The translations under genes were made by a program, and so were the position numbers. 64,000 nucleotides of DNA from Pseudomonas graminis (lineage in GTDB: Bacteria; Pseudomonadota; Gammaproteobacteria; Pseudomonadales; Pseudomonadaceae). The stretch lies in assembly GCF_002093745.1 (NCBI RefSeq), contig NZ_MTSB01000015.1, positions 62,001 through 126,000 of the forward strand, in the 5' to 3' direction. Numbering within the stretch: the stretch's first letter is position 1; the number at the start of each line of letters is the position of its first letter. Under the pieces are notes generated by a model, which saw only the letters and a list, made by a program, of their open reading frames with translations, did not search any database and was not told the origin of the DNA. This document shows positions 46,409 to 55,787 of this stretch, piece by piece.

Positions 46409-47146
46409 ATGCTGATTATCCCCGCTATCGACCTCAAAGACGGCGCCTGCGTGCGTCTGCGTCAGGGCCGGATGGAAGATTCCACGGTGTTCTCCGATGA
46501 CCCGGTGGCGATGGCTGCCAAGTGGGTCGACGGCGGCTGCCGTCGTCTGCATCTGGTCGACCTGAACGGCGCGTTCGAAGGTCAGCCGGTCAACGGTGAT
46601 GTAGTCACGGCCATCGCCAGACGCTACCCGAACCTGCCGATCCAGATCGGTGGCGGCATTCGTTCGCTGGAAACCATCGAACACTACGTCAAAGCGGGTG
46701 TGAGCTACGTCATCATCGGCACCAAGGCCGTCAAAGAACCCGAGTTCGTGGCCGAAGCCTGCCGTGCGTTCCCCGGCAAGGTGATCGTCGGTCTGGATGC
46801 CAAGGATGGCTTTGTCGCCACCGACGGCTGGGCCGAGGTCAGCACCGTGCAGGTCATCGACCTGGCCAAACGCTTTGAAGCCAACGGCGTGTCGGCCATC
46901 GTGTACACCGACATCGCCAAAGACGGCATGATGCAAGGCTGCAACATCCCGTTCACGGCCGCATTGGCGGCGGCCACGCGAATCCCGGTGATCGCGTCGG
47001 GCGGCATCCACAACCTGGGCGACATTCAGGCGCTATTGAATGCAAAGGCTCCGGGCATTATCGGCGCAATCACCGGCCGTGCGATCTACGAAGGCACGCT
47101 GGATGTGGCTGAAGCGCAGGCGCTCTGCGACCGCGAACAACGCTGA
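46409..47146 (+). CDS. hisA: ProFAR isomerase HisA
   Basis: A 245-residue TIM barrel with the catalytic Asp at residue 8 ([10 protein letters not shown]) and the second near residue 130 ([11 protein letters not shown]), plus phosphate loops IQIGGGIRS and IASGGIHN. It converts ProFAR to PRFAR, the substrate of HisFH. AAGGAATAAGC precedes the ATG at 46409. Confidence 0.96.
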   Translation: MLIIPAIDLKDGACVRLRQGRMEDSTVFSDDPVAMAAKWVDGGCRRLHLVDLNGAFEGQPVNGDVVTAIARRYPNLPIQIGGGIRSLETIEHYVKAGVSYVIIGTKAVKEPEFVAEACRAFPGKVIVGLDAKDGFVATDGWAEVSTVQVIDLAKRFEANGVSAIVYTDIAKDGMMQGCNIPFTAALAAATRIPVIASGGIHNLGDIQALLNAKAPGIIGAITGRAIYEGTLDVAEAQALCDREQR

Positions 47147-47165
47147 ATAGCTGGAGACTGACTCT

Positions 47166-47936
47166 GTGGCCCTAGCCAAACGCATCATTCCTTGCCTGGA
47201 CGTCGACAACGGTCGAGTGGTCAAGGGCGTCAAGTTCGAGAACATTCGCGATGCTGGCGATCCGGTTGAAATCGCGCGTCGTTACGATGAGCAGGGTGCG
47301 GACGAGATCACCTTTCTCGACATCACCGCCAGCGTCGATGGCCGTGACACCACGCTGCATACCGTCGAGCGCATGGCCAGTCAGGTATTCATTCCGCTGA
47401 CCGTGGGCGGTGGCGTGCGGACCGTGCAGGACATCCGCAACCTGCTTAACGCCGGCGCGGACAAGGTCTCGATCAACACGGCAGCCGTGTTCAACCCCGA
47501 GTTTGTCGGTGAGGCCGCTGCCCGCTTCGGTTCGCAGTGCATTGTGGTCGCTATCGATGCCAAGAAGGTTTCAGGTCCTGGCGAAACCCCGCGTTGGGAA
47601 ATCTTCACCCACGGTGGACGCAAGCCTACCGGGCTGGACGCGGTGCTCTGGGCGAAGAAAATGGAAGACCTCGGCGCTGGCGAGATCCTCCTGACCAGCA
47701 TGGATCAGGACGGCATGAAAAACGGTTTCGACCTGGGCGTGACCCGTGCGATCAGCGATGCCCTGGGTATTCCGGTGATTGCTTCTGGTGGTGTCGGCAA
47801 CCTCGAACACTTGGCTGCCGGTGTGATCGAAGGCCACGCCAGTGCTGTGCTGGCGGCGAGTATTTTCCATTTTGGCGAATACACCGTTCCCGAAGCCAAG
47901 GCTTATATGGCCAGTCGCGGGATCGTCGTGCGCTGA
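47166..47936 (+). CDS. hisF: Imidazole glycerol phosphate synthase cyclase subunit HisF
   Basis: A 256-residue TIM barrel from a GTG start with catalytic Asp in [15 protein letters not shown] (residue 11) and in [15 protein letters not shown] (near 130-180), and phosphate loops VGGGVRT and ASGGVGN. It pairs with HisH to make imidazole glycerol phosphate and AICAR. It is last in the cluster; a hairpin follows. Confidence 0.96.
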   Translation: MALAKRIIPCLDVDNGRVVKGVKFENIRDAGDPVEIARRYDEQGADEITFLDITASVDGRDTTLHTVERMASQVFIPLTVGGGVRTVQDIRNLLNAGADKVSINTAAVFNPEFVGEAAARFGSQCIVVAIDAKKVSGPGETPRWEIFTHGGRKPTGLDAVLWAKKMEDLGAGEILLTSMDQDGMKNGFDLGVTRAISDALGIPVIASGGVGNLEHLAAGVIEGHASAVLAASIFHFGEYTVPEAKAYMASRGIVVR

Positions 47937-47947
47937 GTGACATTGTC

Positions 47948-47997
47948 CTGAAACGCGAGCGCATCCTTTCACAAAGGCTGCGCTCGTGTTGTTTCAG
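47948..47997. terminator. Bidirectional terminator between hisF and the convergent protease gene
   Basis: Outer stem CTGAAAC (47948-47954) with GTTTCAG (47991-47997) and inner stem GAGCGCA / TGCGCTC. The hairpin overlaps the last codon of the convergent protease gene. Confidence 0.65.
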
Positions 47998-49514
47998 CCT
48001 GCCGATTCGGGCTCCAGCAGCATGTCCGTTCGGGGTTCTGACGGATGGCCCGCTTCGTCTTTTGCCAGCGTACAAAGTTTGACAGGCAGCAGTTTCGGGC
48101 TGATGGTGAAGTTATAGAAGACCGTCTTGTAGCCAGTGGGATCAGCACAGTCCGTGAGTTCCGGTGCCCCGAATTTATAAGCGTGGCTGGCATGTGTCGG
48201 TAAACCGGCGATAAAGGTTACCTGGTGCTTGCCGTTATCCAGCCGTTCGATGGTCACATGGGGTGCAGGCGTTTCGTTCGCCTCGACCAGCTCGACCGTG
48301 TGAATGAACGCATTTTCCCGCACCCCCGGCTCCGCGCCCTGATGGCCGTTATGGCCCGCTACACACAGCGAATACAGGCCCGGCTCAGTGCCGATAATCG
48401 CGTTGATATGCGCGGTACGCGCATCTCTGGAGCTTCGGTATCCTTCGGGTTCGCGGCACTCGAGCGGGTTTTGGGTGGCCTTGAACTTGAACATTGACGT
48501 GTTGACGGTGAATTTCATGTCCCAGCGCGGGGCAATCACGTCTCCGTTCTCATCATGTTCGAGCCTGATGTAATGCTTGCGGTAGTCCGGGTTGGCGAGC
48601 GTCAGTTGCGCAGCGGGCTGCAACTTGCAGGCGGGGCGAGCGATATCGAACACACCCTCGTCAAAACAGGCAGGCAGGGATTCTATCGGGCTTGCGTAGT
48701 TGGTATTGGCACTCCACGACGCCTTCCCGTCGTTGACTTCGCAGGGCGAGTCGGCAAAACAGCGGGCCTGCTCGGTCGCACCTCGGGTTGTGGTGCCCAT
48801 GATGCCAATGATCCTGTTTGTATGACGATCAATGAGCGGGCTTCCTGAGCTGCCTGGCAAGACGTCTTCGCATCTGTTGGTCTGGTTGGCATTCCAGGTG
48901 TAGGGGTGTTCGACAATGTTGGCTATCGACTCGAGCTTGCACGCCGCCATCCGTAACGTGTAGCCGGTGGCCGTCACGGGTGCGCTGACGGACAGTACGT
49001 CAATGCCGACGCTGGGCGCGCCGTCTGCCATGAGCAGCGGTTTTATGCCTTCCTCCAGCAAGCGGGACAGCGTTGTATCCAGCTCAAGCACCGCGAGGTC
49101 CGTGCCGCGCAGGCTGCTCCATTGGATTCTTTTCAGCGGATAGCTTTTTCGCGCTTTTGGAAGATCCTTGAAGTAGTTGAATTCAACATGCCCCTCGATT
49201 TCCAGATCGACACCCAACTGGCTCGGATGGGTGTAGGTGCAATGGCCACTGCTCAACACGTAGGCGGGTATATCAGAGCTTTCAGTCTGCGGGTCTGTAC
49301 GCGGGTCGATCAGCACTGCGGTACACATGCGGTTGCCTCGGCTTTCCAGGCGGCCTATGCCATTCCAGTGATCGAACTTGCCTTCCTTGTTTTCGAGCAG
49401 CATGGAGGGGGTGAAAGGTGGCATGCCGTCGCCAAAGTCGAGCTGTTGTGCTGACACCGCAGTCGTTATCGACGCCGCGAACAGTGCCAGAAGAACCGGT
49501 TTTTCAATGTCCAT
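47994..49514 (-). CDS. Secreted trypsin-like serine protease
   Basis: A 506-residue precursor with a Sec signal (LLALFAASITTAVSA). A chymotrypsin-fold domain follows: His in LSSGHCTYTH, Asp in RGTDLAVLELD and the nucleophile in LPGSSGSPL (GxSGSP), at about residues 91, 139 and 223, with six or more cysteines for disulfides. After it, from about residue 300, comes a region of about 200 residues that may be two beta domains, containing CVAGHNGHQGAEPG and ending PELTDCADPTG. Three ATGs are adjacent; the third (49514) has AAGGA at a good distance. A near-full paralogue lies at 50489-51997. Confidence 0.85.
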   Translation of the reverse strand: MDIEKPVLLALFAASITTAVSAQQLDFGDGMPPFTPSMLLENKEGKFDHWNGIGRLESRGNRMCTAVLIDPRTDPQTESSDIPAYVLSSGHCTYTHPSQLGVDLEIEGHVEFNYFKDLPKARKSYPLKRIQWSSLRGTDLAVLELDTTLSRLLEEGIKPLLMADGAPSVGIDVLSVSAPVTATGYTLRMAACKLESIANIVEHPYTWNANQTNRCEDVLPGSSGSPLIDRHTNRIIGIMGTTTRGATEQARCFADSPCEVNDGKASWSANTNYASPIESLPACFDEGVFDIARPACKLQPAAQLTLANPDYRKHYIRLEHDENGDVIAPRWDMKFTVNTSMFKFKATQNPLECREPEGYRSSRDARTAHINAIIGTEPGLYSLCVAGHNGHQGAEPGVRENAFIHTVELVEANETPAPHVTIERLDNGKHQVTFIAGLPTHASHAYKFGAPELTDCADPTGYKTVFYNFTISPKLLPVKLCTLAKDEAGHPSEPRTDMLLEPESAG

Positions 49515-49728
49515 CATCATTCCTTGATAGTGGTATGGGTACCTGGCATTGAATAAGATTCTGTGGCGAGGCGTGAGGTAAATAGTTACCGAGCCTGATT
49601 GTCCTCAGGACCGGGCTTCGTACGTTCATCCCTGAGTTGTCTGTAAGCGACATCGCAGAGTACCGGGCTAGACAGTACACCGGGTTCCCGGCACTCTGCA
49701 TGCGTCGTTCACGATCGAGTGCCGGAAC

Positions 49729-50484
49729 ATGTTCAAACGTCTATTTCTTGCCCTGATCGGGGTCGGCGTGTTGTTGGGCGAAGGTGCTCGTGCTGACCCG
49801 TCATCGCCTTATTCCGTCGTGTTGCTGACCGAAAATTTCCCGCCGTTCAATATGGCGGTCGATGGCAAGAATTTCGCTCAGGAAAACAACATCGACGGTA
49901 TTGCTGCTGAGGTCGTGCGCGAGATGTTCAAGCGCGCGAACATCGGTTACAGCATGACCCTGCGCTTTCCGTGGGATCGCGTTTACAAACTCGCGCTGGA
50001 GAATCCCGGCTACGGCGTGTTTTCCACCACCCGCCTGCCCGAACGGGAAAAACTCTTCAAATGGGTGGGCCCGGTGGGTTCCTACGACTGGATCATGCTC
50101 ACGCGCGGTGACAGCCCGATTACCCTGACGTCACTGGAGCAGGCCAGGGATTACAAGGTCGGTGCCTACAAGGGCGACGCCATTGGCGAGCGCCTCAATG
50201 CCATCGGGCTGAATCCGATTCTGATGTTGCGCGATCGCGATAACGTTAAAAAGCTGGTCAACGGACAGATCGACCTGTGGGCAGTAGGCGACCCGGTGGG
50301 TCGCTACCTGGCGAAGCTGGAAGGCGTCACCGGGCTGAAGACGGTGCTGCGTTTCAACCACGCCGAGTTGTACCTGGCCCTCAACAAAGGCACGCCCGAC
50401 GAAGTTGTTACCCGCCTGCAAAGCGCCCTGGACGAGATGCGCGCCGAAGGCTGGGTGGACGCCGCCAAGGCGCGCTATCAGTAA
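49729..50484 (+). CDS. Orphan periplasmic solute-binding protein (type 3)
   Basis: A 251-residue protein with signal peptide MFKRLFLALIGVGVLLGEGA cut near ARA. The mature part has TENFPPFNM, an extra loop NFAQENNIDGIAAEV, then REMFKRANIGYSMTLRFPWDRVYKLALENPGYGVFSTTR and the C-terminal ALNKGTPDEVVTRLQSAL. This matches polar amino-acid-type solute-binding proteins; no permease or ATPase gene is near, so it may work with another importer or as a sensor. It lies between the two protease paralogues, on the opposite strand. Confidence 0.85.
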   Translation: MFKRLFLALIGVGVLLGEGARADPSSPYSVVLLTENFPPFNMAVDGKNFAQENNIDGIAAEVVREMFKRANIGYSMTLRFPWDRVYKLALENPGYGVFSTTRLPEREKLFKWVGPVGSYDWIMLTRGDSPITLTSLEQARDYKVGAYKGDAIGERLNAIGLNPILMLRDRDNVKKLVNGQIDLWAVGDPVGRYLAKLEGVTGLKTVLRFNHAELYLALNKGTPDEVVTRLQSALDEMRAEGWVDAAKARYQ

Positions 50485-50488
50485 CCGT

Positions 50489-51997
50489 TCAACCTGCTGC
50501 AGGTGCAGGAATGATGTCCTCTCGCAACGCGGAAGGCTGGTCATTGATGTCATGGGCGTAAGTGCATATCTTCATCGGCAGTGATTCTCTGCGTAAGACC
50601 ATACTGCGGAACTGCGCCCTGAAACCTTCAGGGTCTGCACAGTCCGTCAGTTCCGGCGGCCCTGTTTTGACGGTGTGATAGTCAACCAGCTCCGAGTCAT
50701 GAATCCAGCTTACCGAATACGCGCCAAACCGGCTCTTTTGCACCTGCAGTTGCGGCGCTGGCGTAGGTCCGGCCGGGTGCAGCTCCATCGCCAGCGTCAG
50801 CGCATTGCGCATCAGGCCTTTGCTTGGCCGCTCCTCGGCGGACGAGACGCCGACGATGCACATCCAGTTGATGCCGATCCGGGTATCGACCAGCGCATCG
50901 ATGGAGGCTTCCTGTGATGCGATGGCACGGCTATAGCCACGTCGTTCTTCACATTGCATGGCGGAATCGACCTTCTTTTAGCGGTAGAAGGGCGTGTCTA
51001 CCGTAAAGCGCAGGTCCCAAGACGGATAGACATTATTGCCCTCGGCGTCCAGCCGGGCCCTTGCACGTTGCGCGGGTTGCTTGCCCGAGGTGTCGAAATC
51101 GACCGAAAACGTGGGGAAGAGTTGGCATCGTTCCGGGTCTGTCACGAAGGTGCCGCTGACAAAGCAGGTGTTCAAGACAGAAACCGGATTGCCATAGTTA
51201 CTGTCGGCAACCATCGGCGGGAAGCCGGGTACCTGATCACTGTGATCTTCGACAGGGGGCTCCGTATCCGGGGGCTGGTTGGTGAGGTTCAGAATCGCAT
51301 AAATCTCGCCATTGTCCCGGGTCAGAAGAGGGCTGCCGGACGCGCCGGTGTCCACGTCCAGGCATTGGTTTCGTACGGTGTGCCGCCAGACCCACGGCTG
51401 CTCCAGAATCTCTTGCGAGGTTTTGTGAACGCACGCCGCCATGCGCAAGTGGCCGGTGTCCTTGTTCAGCGGCGCTCCGACCCACAGAATCTCGCGCTCC
51501 TGCTCCGGCATTTCGGTGGCCAGTCTGAGGGGACGGATTCCGTCATTGATCAACGTATCGAGGGTGGGCTGCAACTCGACAATTGCCAGGTCCACGCCCT
51601 GCATGCTGCTCCAGTTGACGCGCTTGAGGGGGTAGCTGCGTGCCGTGCTGTCGGTAAAGAAGTTGAACTGGATACTGCCTTCGATCTCGCCATCCGTGAT
51701 CATCATGCCGGTCTGGCGATTGATGCAGTGACCGCTGGTGATGACATAAGCCGAGGCATCAGACGGACTGTCCGGGCTTCGCGTATCGATAAGTGTTGCA
51801 GTGCAGTTGGAGCCGGTCTTGCTCTTGATGCGACCAATGCCGTTCCAGTGATCGCGTGAGCCGTCCGCGTTCAACAGTGCTTTCGAAGGGGCCAGAGAGA
51901 GCAGGCCCTCGCCCAGATCCGTAGCGGAAACATGGGCAGAGAAGGGGAGCAGCGCCGCGATGCAGAATGCTCCCGAGAGTGTGAGTTGCTTCATCAT
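50489..51997 (-). pseudogene. Second trypsin-like protease paralogue, split by one in-frame stop
   Basis: Residues 1-339 carry the signal peptide and the full catalytic domain (TSGHC, GVDLAIVEL, GASGSPL). A TAA at 50978-50980 ends that frame; reading on in the same frame gives KKVDSAMQC and then 156 residues that match the C-terminal domain of the intact paralogue (PELTDCADPEG…). Alignment around the stop has no gap: the stop stands where the paralogue has a Phe-Lys-Phe-Lys run. The full frame would be 502 codons against 508. Unless the stop is read through or the assembly has an error, only the truncated catalytic part is secreted. The upstream leader TATCAAGGA is shared with the paralogue. 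Confidence 0.85.
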
Positions 51998-52152
51998 TAT
52001 CGTCCTTGATAACCGTATCTTGGTCTCCGTTGTGGAGACCTTATCCTTTAAGTCGGAATTGACAGGGTTATCAAGGCTTGACGGGCAGTGGGCATCGAAA
52101 ACAGATTTGCCTTACTTCACGGATGGAATGCGCTGACTCCGTGCGGGCCGGC

Positions 52153-52935
52153 TCAGCGATACAGCCCGTTCTTGCCGTGCGCCGCGCTTGCCTGATTGCC
52201 ACGCTCGCTGATCATGCTGCGCAGGTCGATCCATTCGACACCTTGAGCCTTCAGCTTAGGCAGTTCGCGCTCCAGCACGTCCAGTGTGACGGGGTAGGGG
52301 TGGCCGATTACAACGGCCGAACCCTGCTTGTGGGCCAGTTTTATAGCGATTTGCAGCTGTCGGGTGATGGCTTCGGCGGTGCGTTCGTCGTCCAGAAACA
52401 CATCGCGCGAGACGCTGGCCAGACCTGCTCGCTGCGCCTCGGCGGCGGCCACGGTTTTGGCGCTGGTGCGGCTGTCGACAAAGAACAGATGACGCCGCTG
52501 CAACTCGGCCATCAGCCAGGCCATGGCGACAGGCTCGGCAGTCATGCGGCTGCCCATGTGGTTATTGATGCCGGCGGCGTACGGCACCTTCAGCAGCGCG
52601 GCATTGAGACGGCTTTCCAGCTCGGGCAGAGGCAGTTCGGGGTGCCAGGCATATGGGCCTGTGGCCGGGTCCATCGGCATGTGCAGCATCACCGTTTTAC
52701 CGGCGCGATGAGCCTCGCGGGCAAAGTCGGTGGCGTGTGGGGTGTCGGGCATGATCGCCAGTGTGACCGGGCCGGGAAGCGCCAGTGTGCGGCTGTCGCG
52801 CTCCGAATTCTGGCCCAGATCATCGATGATCAGGCTGAGGTAAGCGGTAGGCGCTTTGCCTGCGCTCTCGACTGGCGCCGCATGAACGGCACCAGTGATC
52901 GAGAACGTCAGCAGCAACAGGGCGAGAACGCGCAT
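52153..52935 (-). CDS. yibQ: Divergent polysaccharide deacetylase-family protein YibQ
   Basis: A 260-residue secreted protein (signal VLALLLLTFSITGAVHA). It has the family's LSLIIDDLGQN, NNHMGSRMT and IGHPYPVTLDVL. The family (DUF610) has a deacetylase-like fold and is widely kept next to envC and ctpA; its substrate is unproven. It starts three bases after the ctpA stop, so it is in one transcript with envC-ctpA. Confidence 0.9.
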   Translation of the reverse strand: MRVLALLLLTFSITGAVHAAPVESAGKAPTAYLSLIIDDLGQNSERDSRTLALPGPVTLAIMPDTPHATDFAREAHRAGKTVMLHMPMDPATGPYAWHPELPLPELESRLNAALLKVPYAAGINNHMGSRMTAEPVAMAWLMAELQRRHLFFVDSRTSAKTVAAAEAQRAGLASVSRDVFLDDERTAEAITRQLQIAIKLAHKQGSAVVIGHPYPVTLDVLERELPKLKAQGVEWIDLRSMISERGNQASAAHGKNGLYR

Positions 52936-52938
52936 CCG

Positions 52939-54276
52939 TCAGTTGCCGCGGGTGATGCTCAGCCCCTTCAGCAGGCTGAGCGCCTGGCTGAGCTGGAAGT
53001 CGTCATCCTGCGGACGCGCCTTGGCCGCTGCGCCACCCTTGACGGTCGGCTTGTCGGCGCCGCCGTTGCCATTGCCCAAGTGGCCCATCAGGTCGGCTTC
53101 CTTGTAGTTCTCGCCGTCCGCTTCGCTGGTGACTTTGGCCCGGCGTACCACGATGTCAGGGTTGATGCCCTGCGCCTGAATCGAGCGACCGTTCGGCGTG
53201 TAATACAGCGCCGTGGTGATCTTCAGCGCGCGGTCGTTGTTCAGCGGCAGAACGGTTTGTACCGAGCCTTTGCCGAAGGTGTCGGTGCCCATCAGGATCC
53301 CGCGTTTCTGGTCTTGCAGGGCACCGGCGACGATTTCCGACGCAGAGGCGCTGCCGCCGTTGATCAGCACGACCAGAGGCACACCTTCGCTGGCATCCGC
53401 CGGGTCCGCCGAGAAGCGCAATTCGGAGTTGGCGATACGGCCTTTGGTGTAAACGATCAGGCCTTTGGTGAGGAAGTGATCCGCCACCTGCACAGCCGAC
53501 TGAAGCACGCCGCCCGGGTTGTTGCGCAGGTCGAGAATCAGACCGCTCATTTTCTTGCCGTTGTCTTTACGGAACTTGGCCAGCGCCTTGCCGACTTCTT
53601 CACCGGTCTTGACCTGGAACTGGGTGATGCGGATATAGCCGTAGCCGTTTTCCAGCATCTGCGCCTTGACGCTCTTGACCTGAATGGTCGCCCGCGCCAG
53701 CGTCACATCAAACGGCGTGCCGCCATCGCGCACCAGCGTCAGGGTGATCTTTTCGCCGATCTTGCCGCGCATCTTGTCGACCGCTTCCTGCATGTTCTGG
53801 CCCTGGGTCGGCGTGCCATTGATCTTCACGATCAGGTCGCCAGCCTCGATGCCTGCCTTGGAAGCGGGCGTGTCGTCGATGGGGGAAACCACTTTGACCA
53901 GGCCGTCTTCGACGCCCACCTCGATGCCCAGACCGCCGAATTCGCCGCTGGTGCTTTCCTGCAGCTCCTGGAAGTCTTCCGGGCCGAGGTACGCGGAATG
54001 CGGGTCAAGGTTGCTGAGCATGCCCTTGATGGCGTTTTCCAGCAGTGTCTTGTCGTCCACCGGCTCGACGTAGGCAGCTTTGACCCGGTCCATGACCTCC
54101 GCAAAGGTGCGCAGCTCTTCCAGTGGCAGCGGCGGTTTGGCGGTGGCATTGGCTTTGGCGGGCGCGACTGCTGCAGGCGTGGCTGGCGCGGTTTTTTCGG
54201 CAGCTTGCGCCAGTGGCGCGCCGATAACGATGGCAATCGCCAGGGCCAGCGAGGTGAGGCGGGACAAATGCAGCAT
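52939..54276 (-). CDS. ctpA: Carboxy-terminal processing protease CtpA (S41 family)
   Basis: A 445-residue periplasmic protease with a signal peptide (LALAIAIVIGAPLAQA), a PDZ domain (about 90-180; FGGLGIEVGVEDGLVKVVSP), and the tail-specific catalytic domain with Ser in INGGSASASEIVAGAL and Lys in GTDTFGKGSVQTV. It cuts periplasmic substrates such as cell-wall hydrolases in pseudomonads. It lies between envC, whose product activates amidases, and yibQ. Confidence 0.94.
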   Translation of the reverse strand: MLHLSRLTSLALAIAIVIGAPLAQAAEKTAPATPAAVAPAKANATAKPPLPLEELRTFAEVMDRVKAAYVEPVDDKTLLENAIKGMLSNLDPHSAYLGPEDFQELQESTSGEFGGLGIEVGVEDGLVKVVSPIDDTPASKAGIEAGDLIVKINGTPTQGQNMQEAVDKMRGKIGEKITLTLVRDGGTPFDVTLARATIQVKSVKAQMLENGYGYIRITQFQVKTGEEVGKALAKFRKDNGKKMSGLILDLRNNPGGVLQSAVQVADHFLTKGLIVYTKGRIANSELRFSADPADASEGVPLVVLINGGSASASEIVAGALQDQKRGILMGTDTFGKGSVQTVLPLNNDRALKITTALYYTPNGRSIQAQGINPDIVVRRAKVTSEADGENYKEADLMGHLGNGNGGADKPTVKGGAAAKARPQDDDFQLSQALSLLKGLSITRGN

Positions 54277-54309
54277 GTCTAACGAACTCCTACAGATATT
54301 GACGCCGAC

Positions 54310-55635
54310 TTATCCTTGAGTGCGGCACCATTGGGCCGGATCGCTGGGGCGACCCTGCTGACGAATAGCAAAGTACAACGCTGCCGTGTCCTGACCACCA
54401 CTATTGCCGACCGTGGAAATCGCTTCACCGGCTTTTACAATGTCACCTGCCGACTTGAGCAGGCTCTGGTTGTGCCCGTATAGGGTCAAATAGCCATTGC
54501 CATGGTCCAGAATGACCAGAAGCCCGGCACCGCGCAACCAGTCAGCGAACACCACTCGTCCGCCGTGTACGGCATGTACCTGACTGCCGGCTGCCGCGCT
54601 GATCATGACGCCGTCCCATTTGGTTCGTTCGTCATCACCGCGTGCTTCACCGAAACGCGCAAGCAGTCGACCATCGATAGGCCATGGAAGTTTGCCCTTG
54701 GCCTGTGCAAAAGGACCGCCATACGAGACACCGGCACTGGAAACGACTGCGCCGGGGGCTTTGACCGGGCGGCGCGGTGCGGGTTCATCATCGCTTTTGC
54801 TACTGTTGCTGCTGCTGTTATTGCGGGCGACGGCCTCGGCTTCGCGCTGACGCTTCTCTTCAGCCTCGCGGGCGGCAACCAGCGCCTTCTGGCGGGCCTC
54901 TTCGGCTTCACGCGCCTGACGCGCCAGGGTTTCCTCGATGGTCTTGAGGACTTTGGCCAGATCGGCTTGATCCTGTTGGCGGGCCTGCAGCTTCTGGTCG
55001 CGAGCCTTGTAGTCCTGATTCAGCTTGGCCAAGGCCTGCTGACGCTCCTGGCGAACCTTGGCCAGCTCTTCGCTCTGGCTGTCCAGGTTGCTCTTTTGCA
55101 CCAGCAGTTGTGCCTGTTGCAGGTCGATATTCTTTTCGACGTTGGCCAGCTGGCGCAGGGTTTCATTGAAACCGCGCAATTGCTCCAGGCGCGCTTTGCT
55201 CAGGTAGTCGTAATAGGTGAGGGTCCGTGCGAACTTTTCGGGGTGCTGCTGATTGAGCAACAGCTTGAGGTATTCCTGGCGGCCACTCTGATAGGCGGCG
55301 CGGGCCTGGATCGCAATCAGGCGTTGCTGTTCAACGCGGGCGCTGTTTAATTTTTTTTTCTCACTGTCGAGCTTTTGCAGCTCGGTTTCCGTCTTTTTTA
55401 GTTCCTTTTGCAGGACCTCGACCTGCTTTTCCAGCGTACCCATTTCGGTTTCAGTGGTGCGCAGGTCCTTCTGGACACCGGCACGTTCTTCCTGAAGTTT
55501 GCCCAGGACTTTTTGCAGCTCCGTCACATCCTGACGCGCAGCATCTATCTGTTTTTGGGTTTGCACACGCTCGTCTTCGGCAAACGCCGGATTGAGCAGG
55601 CAGATCAAAGCAAGGGCAATCAAGGCGCGGAGCAT
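54310..55635 (-). CDS. envC: Murein hydrolase activator EnvC
   Basis: A 441-residue periplasmic protein: signal peptide MLRALIALALICLLNPAFA, then a long coiled coil (about residues 25-270) and a C-terminal LytM domain (about 320-441). The metal-site residues of active M23 peptidases are incomplete, as in EnvC of other bacteria, which activates AmiB-type amidases at the division site. The start at 55635 begins with the signal peptide; an in-frame extension to 55743 is not used. Confidence 0.9.
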   Translation of the reverse strand: MLRALIALALICLLNPAFAEDERVQTQKQIDAARQDVTELQKVLGKLQEERAGVQKDLRTTETEMGTLEKQVEVLQKELKKTETELQKLDSEKKKLNSARVEQQRLIAIQARAAYQSGRQEYLKLLLNQQHPEKFARTLTYYDYLSKARLEQLRGFNETLRQLANVEKNIDLQQAQLLVQKSNLDSQSEELAKVRQERQQALAKLNQDYKARDQKLQARQQDQADLAKVLKTIEETLARQAREAEEARQKALVAAREAEEKRQREAEAVARNNSSSNSSKSDDEPAPRRPVKAPGAVVSSAGVSYGGPFAQAKGKLPWPIDGRLLARFGEARGDDERTKWDGVMISAAAGSQVHAVHGGRVVFADWLRGAGLLVILDHGNGYLTLYGHNQSLLKSAGDIVKAGEAISTVGNSGGQDTAALYFAIRQQGRPSDPAQWCRTQG

Positions 55636-55743
55636 GTGGGTGGGCGATACCGAGGAATTGTGAGAAAAAATGTCAGGCCTAGTATGCCCGCCATGCGCTG
55701 CAAAAAAAACGCCCCGCAGCGAATGCTTTAGGGCTGAAGACAT

Positions 55744-55780
55744 AAAAACCGGCCTGCCTTGATGGCTAAAGGCCGGTTTT
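55744..55780 (-). terminator. Terminator of gpmI
   Basis: AAAACCGGCC / GGCCGGTTTT stem between gpmI and envC; T-run on the minus strand directly after gpmI. Confidence 0.85.
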
Positions 55781-55787
55781 CAGCGGT

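Noticed and set aside
52078..54282. 734-codon open frame on the plus strand, opposite yibQ and ctpA
   Set aside because: It spans two well-recognised minus-strand genes and shows no protein features of its own.
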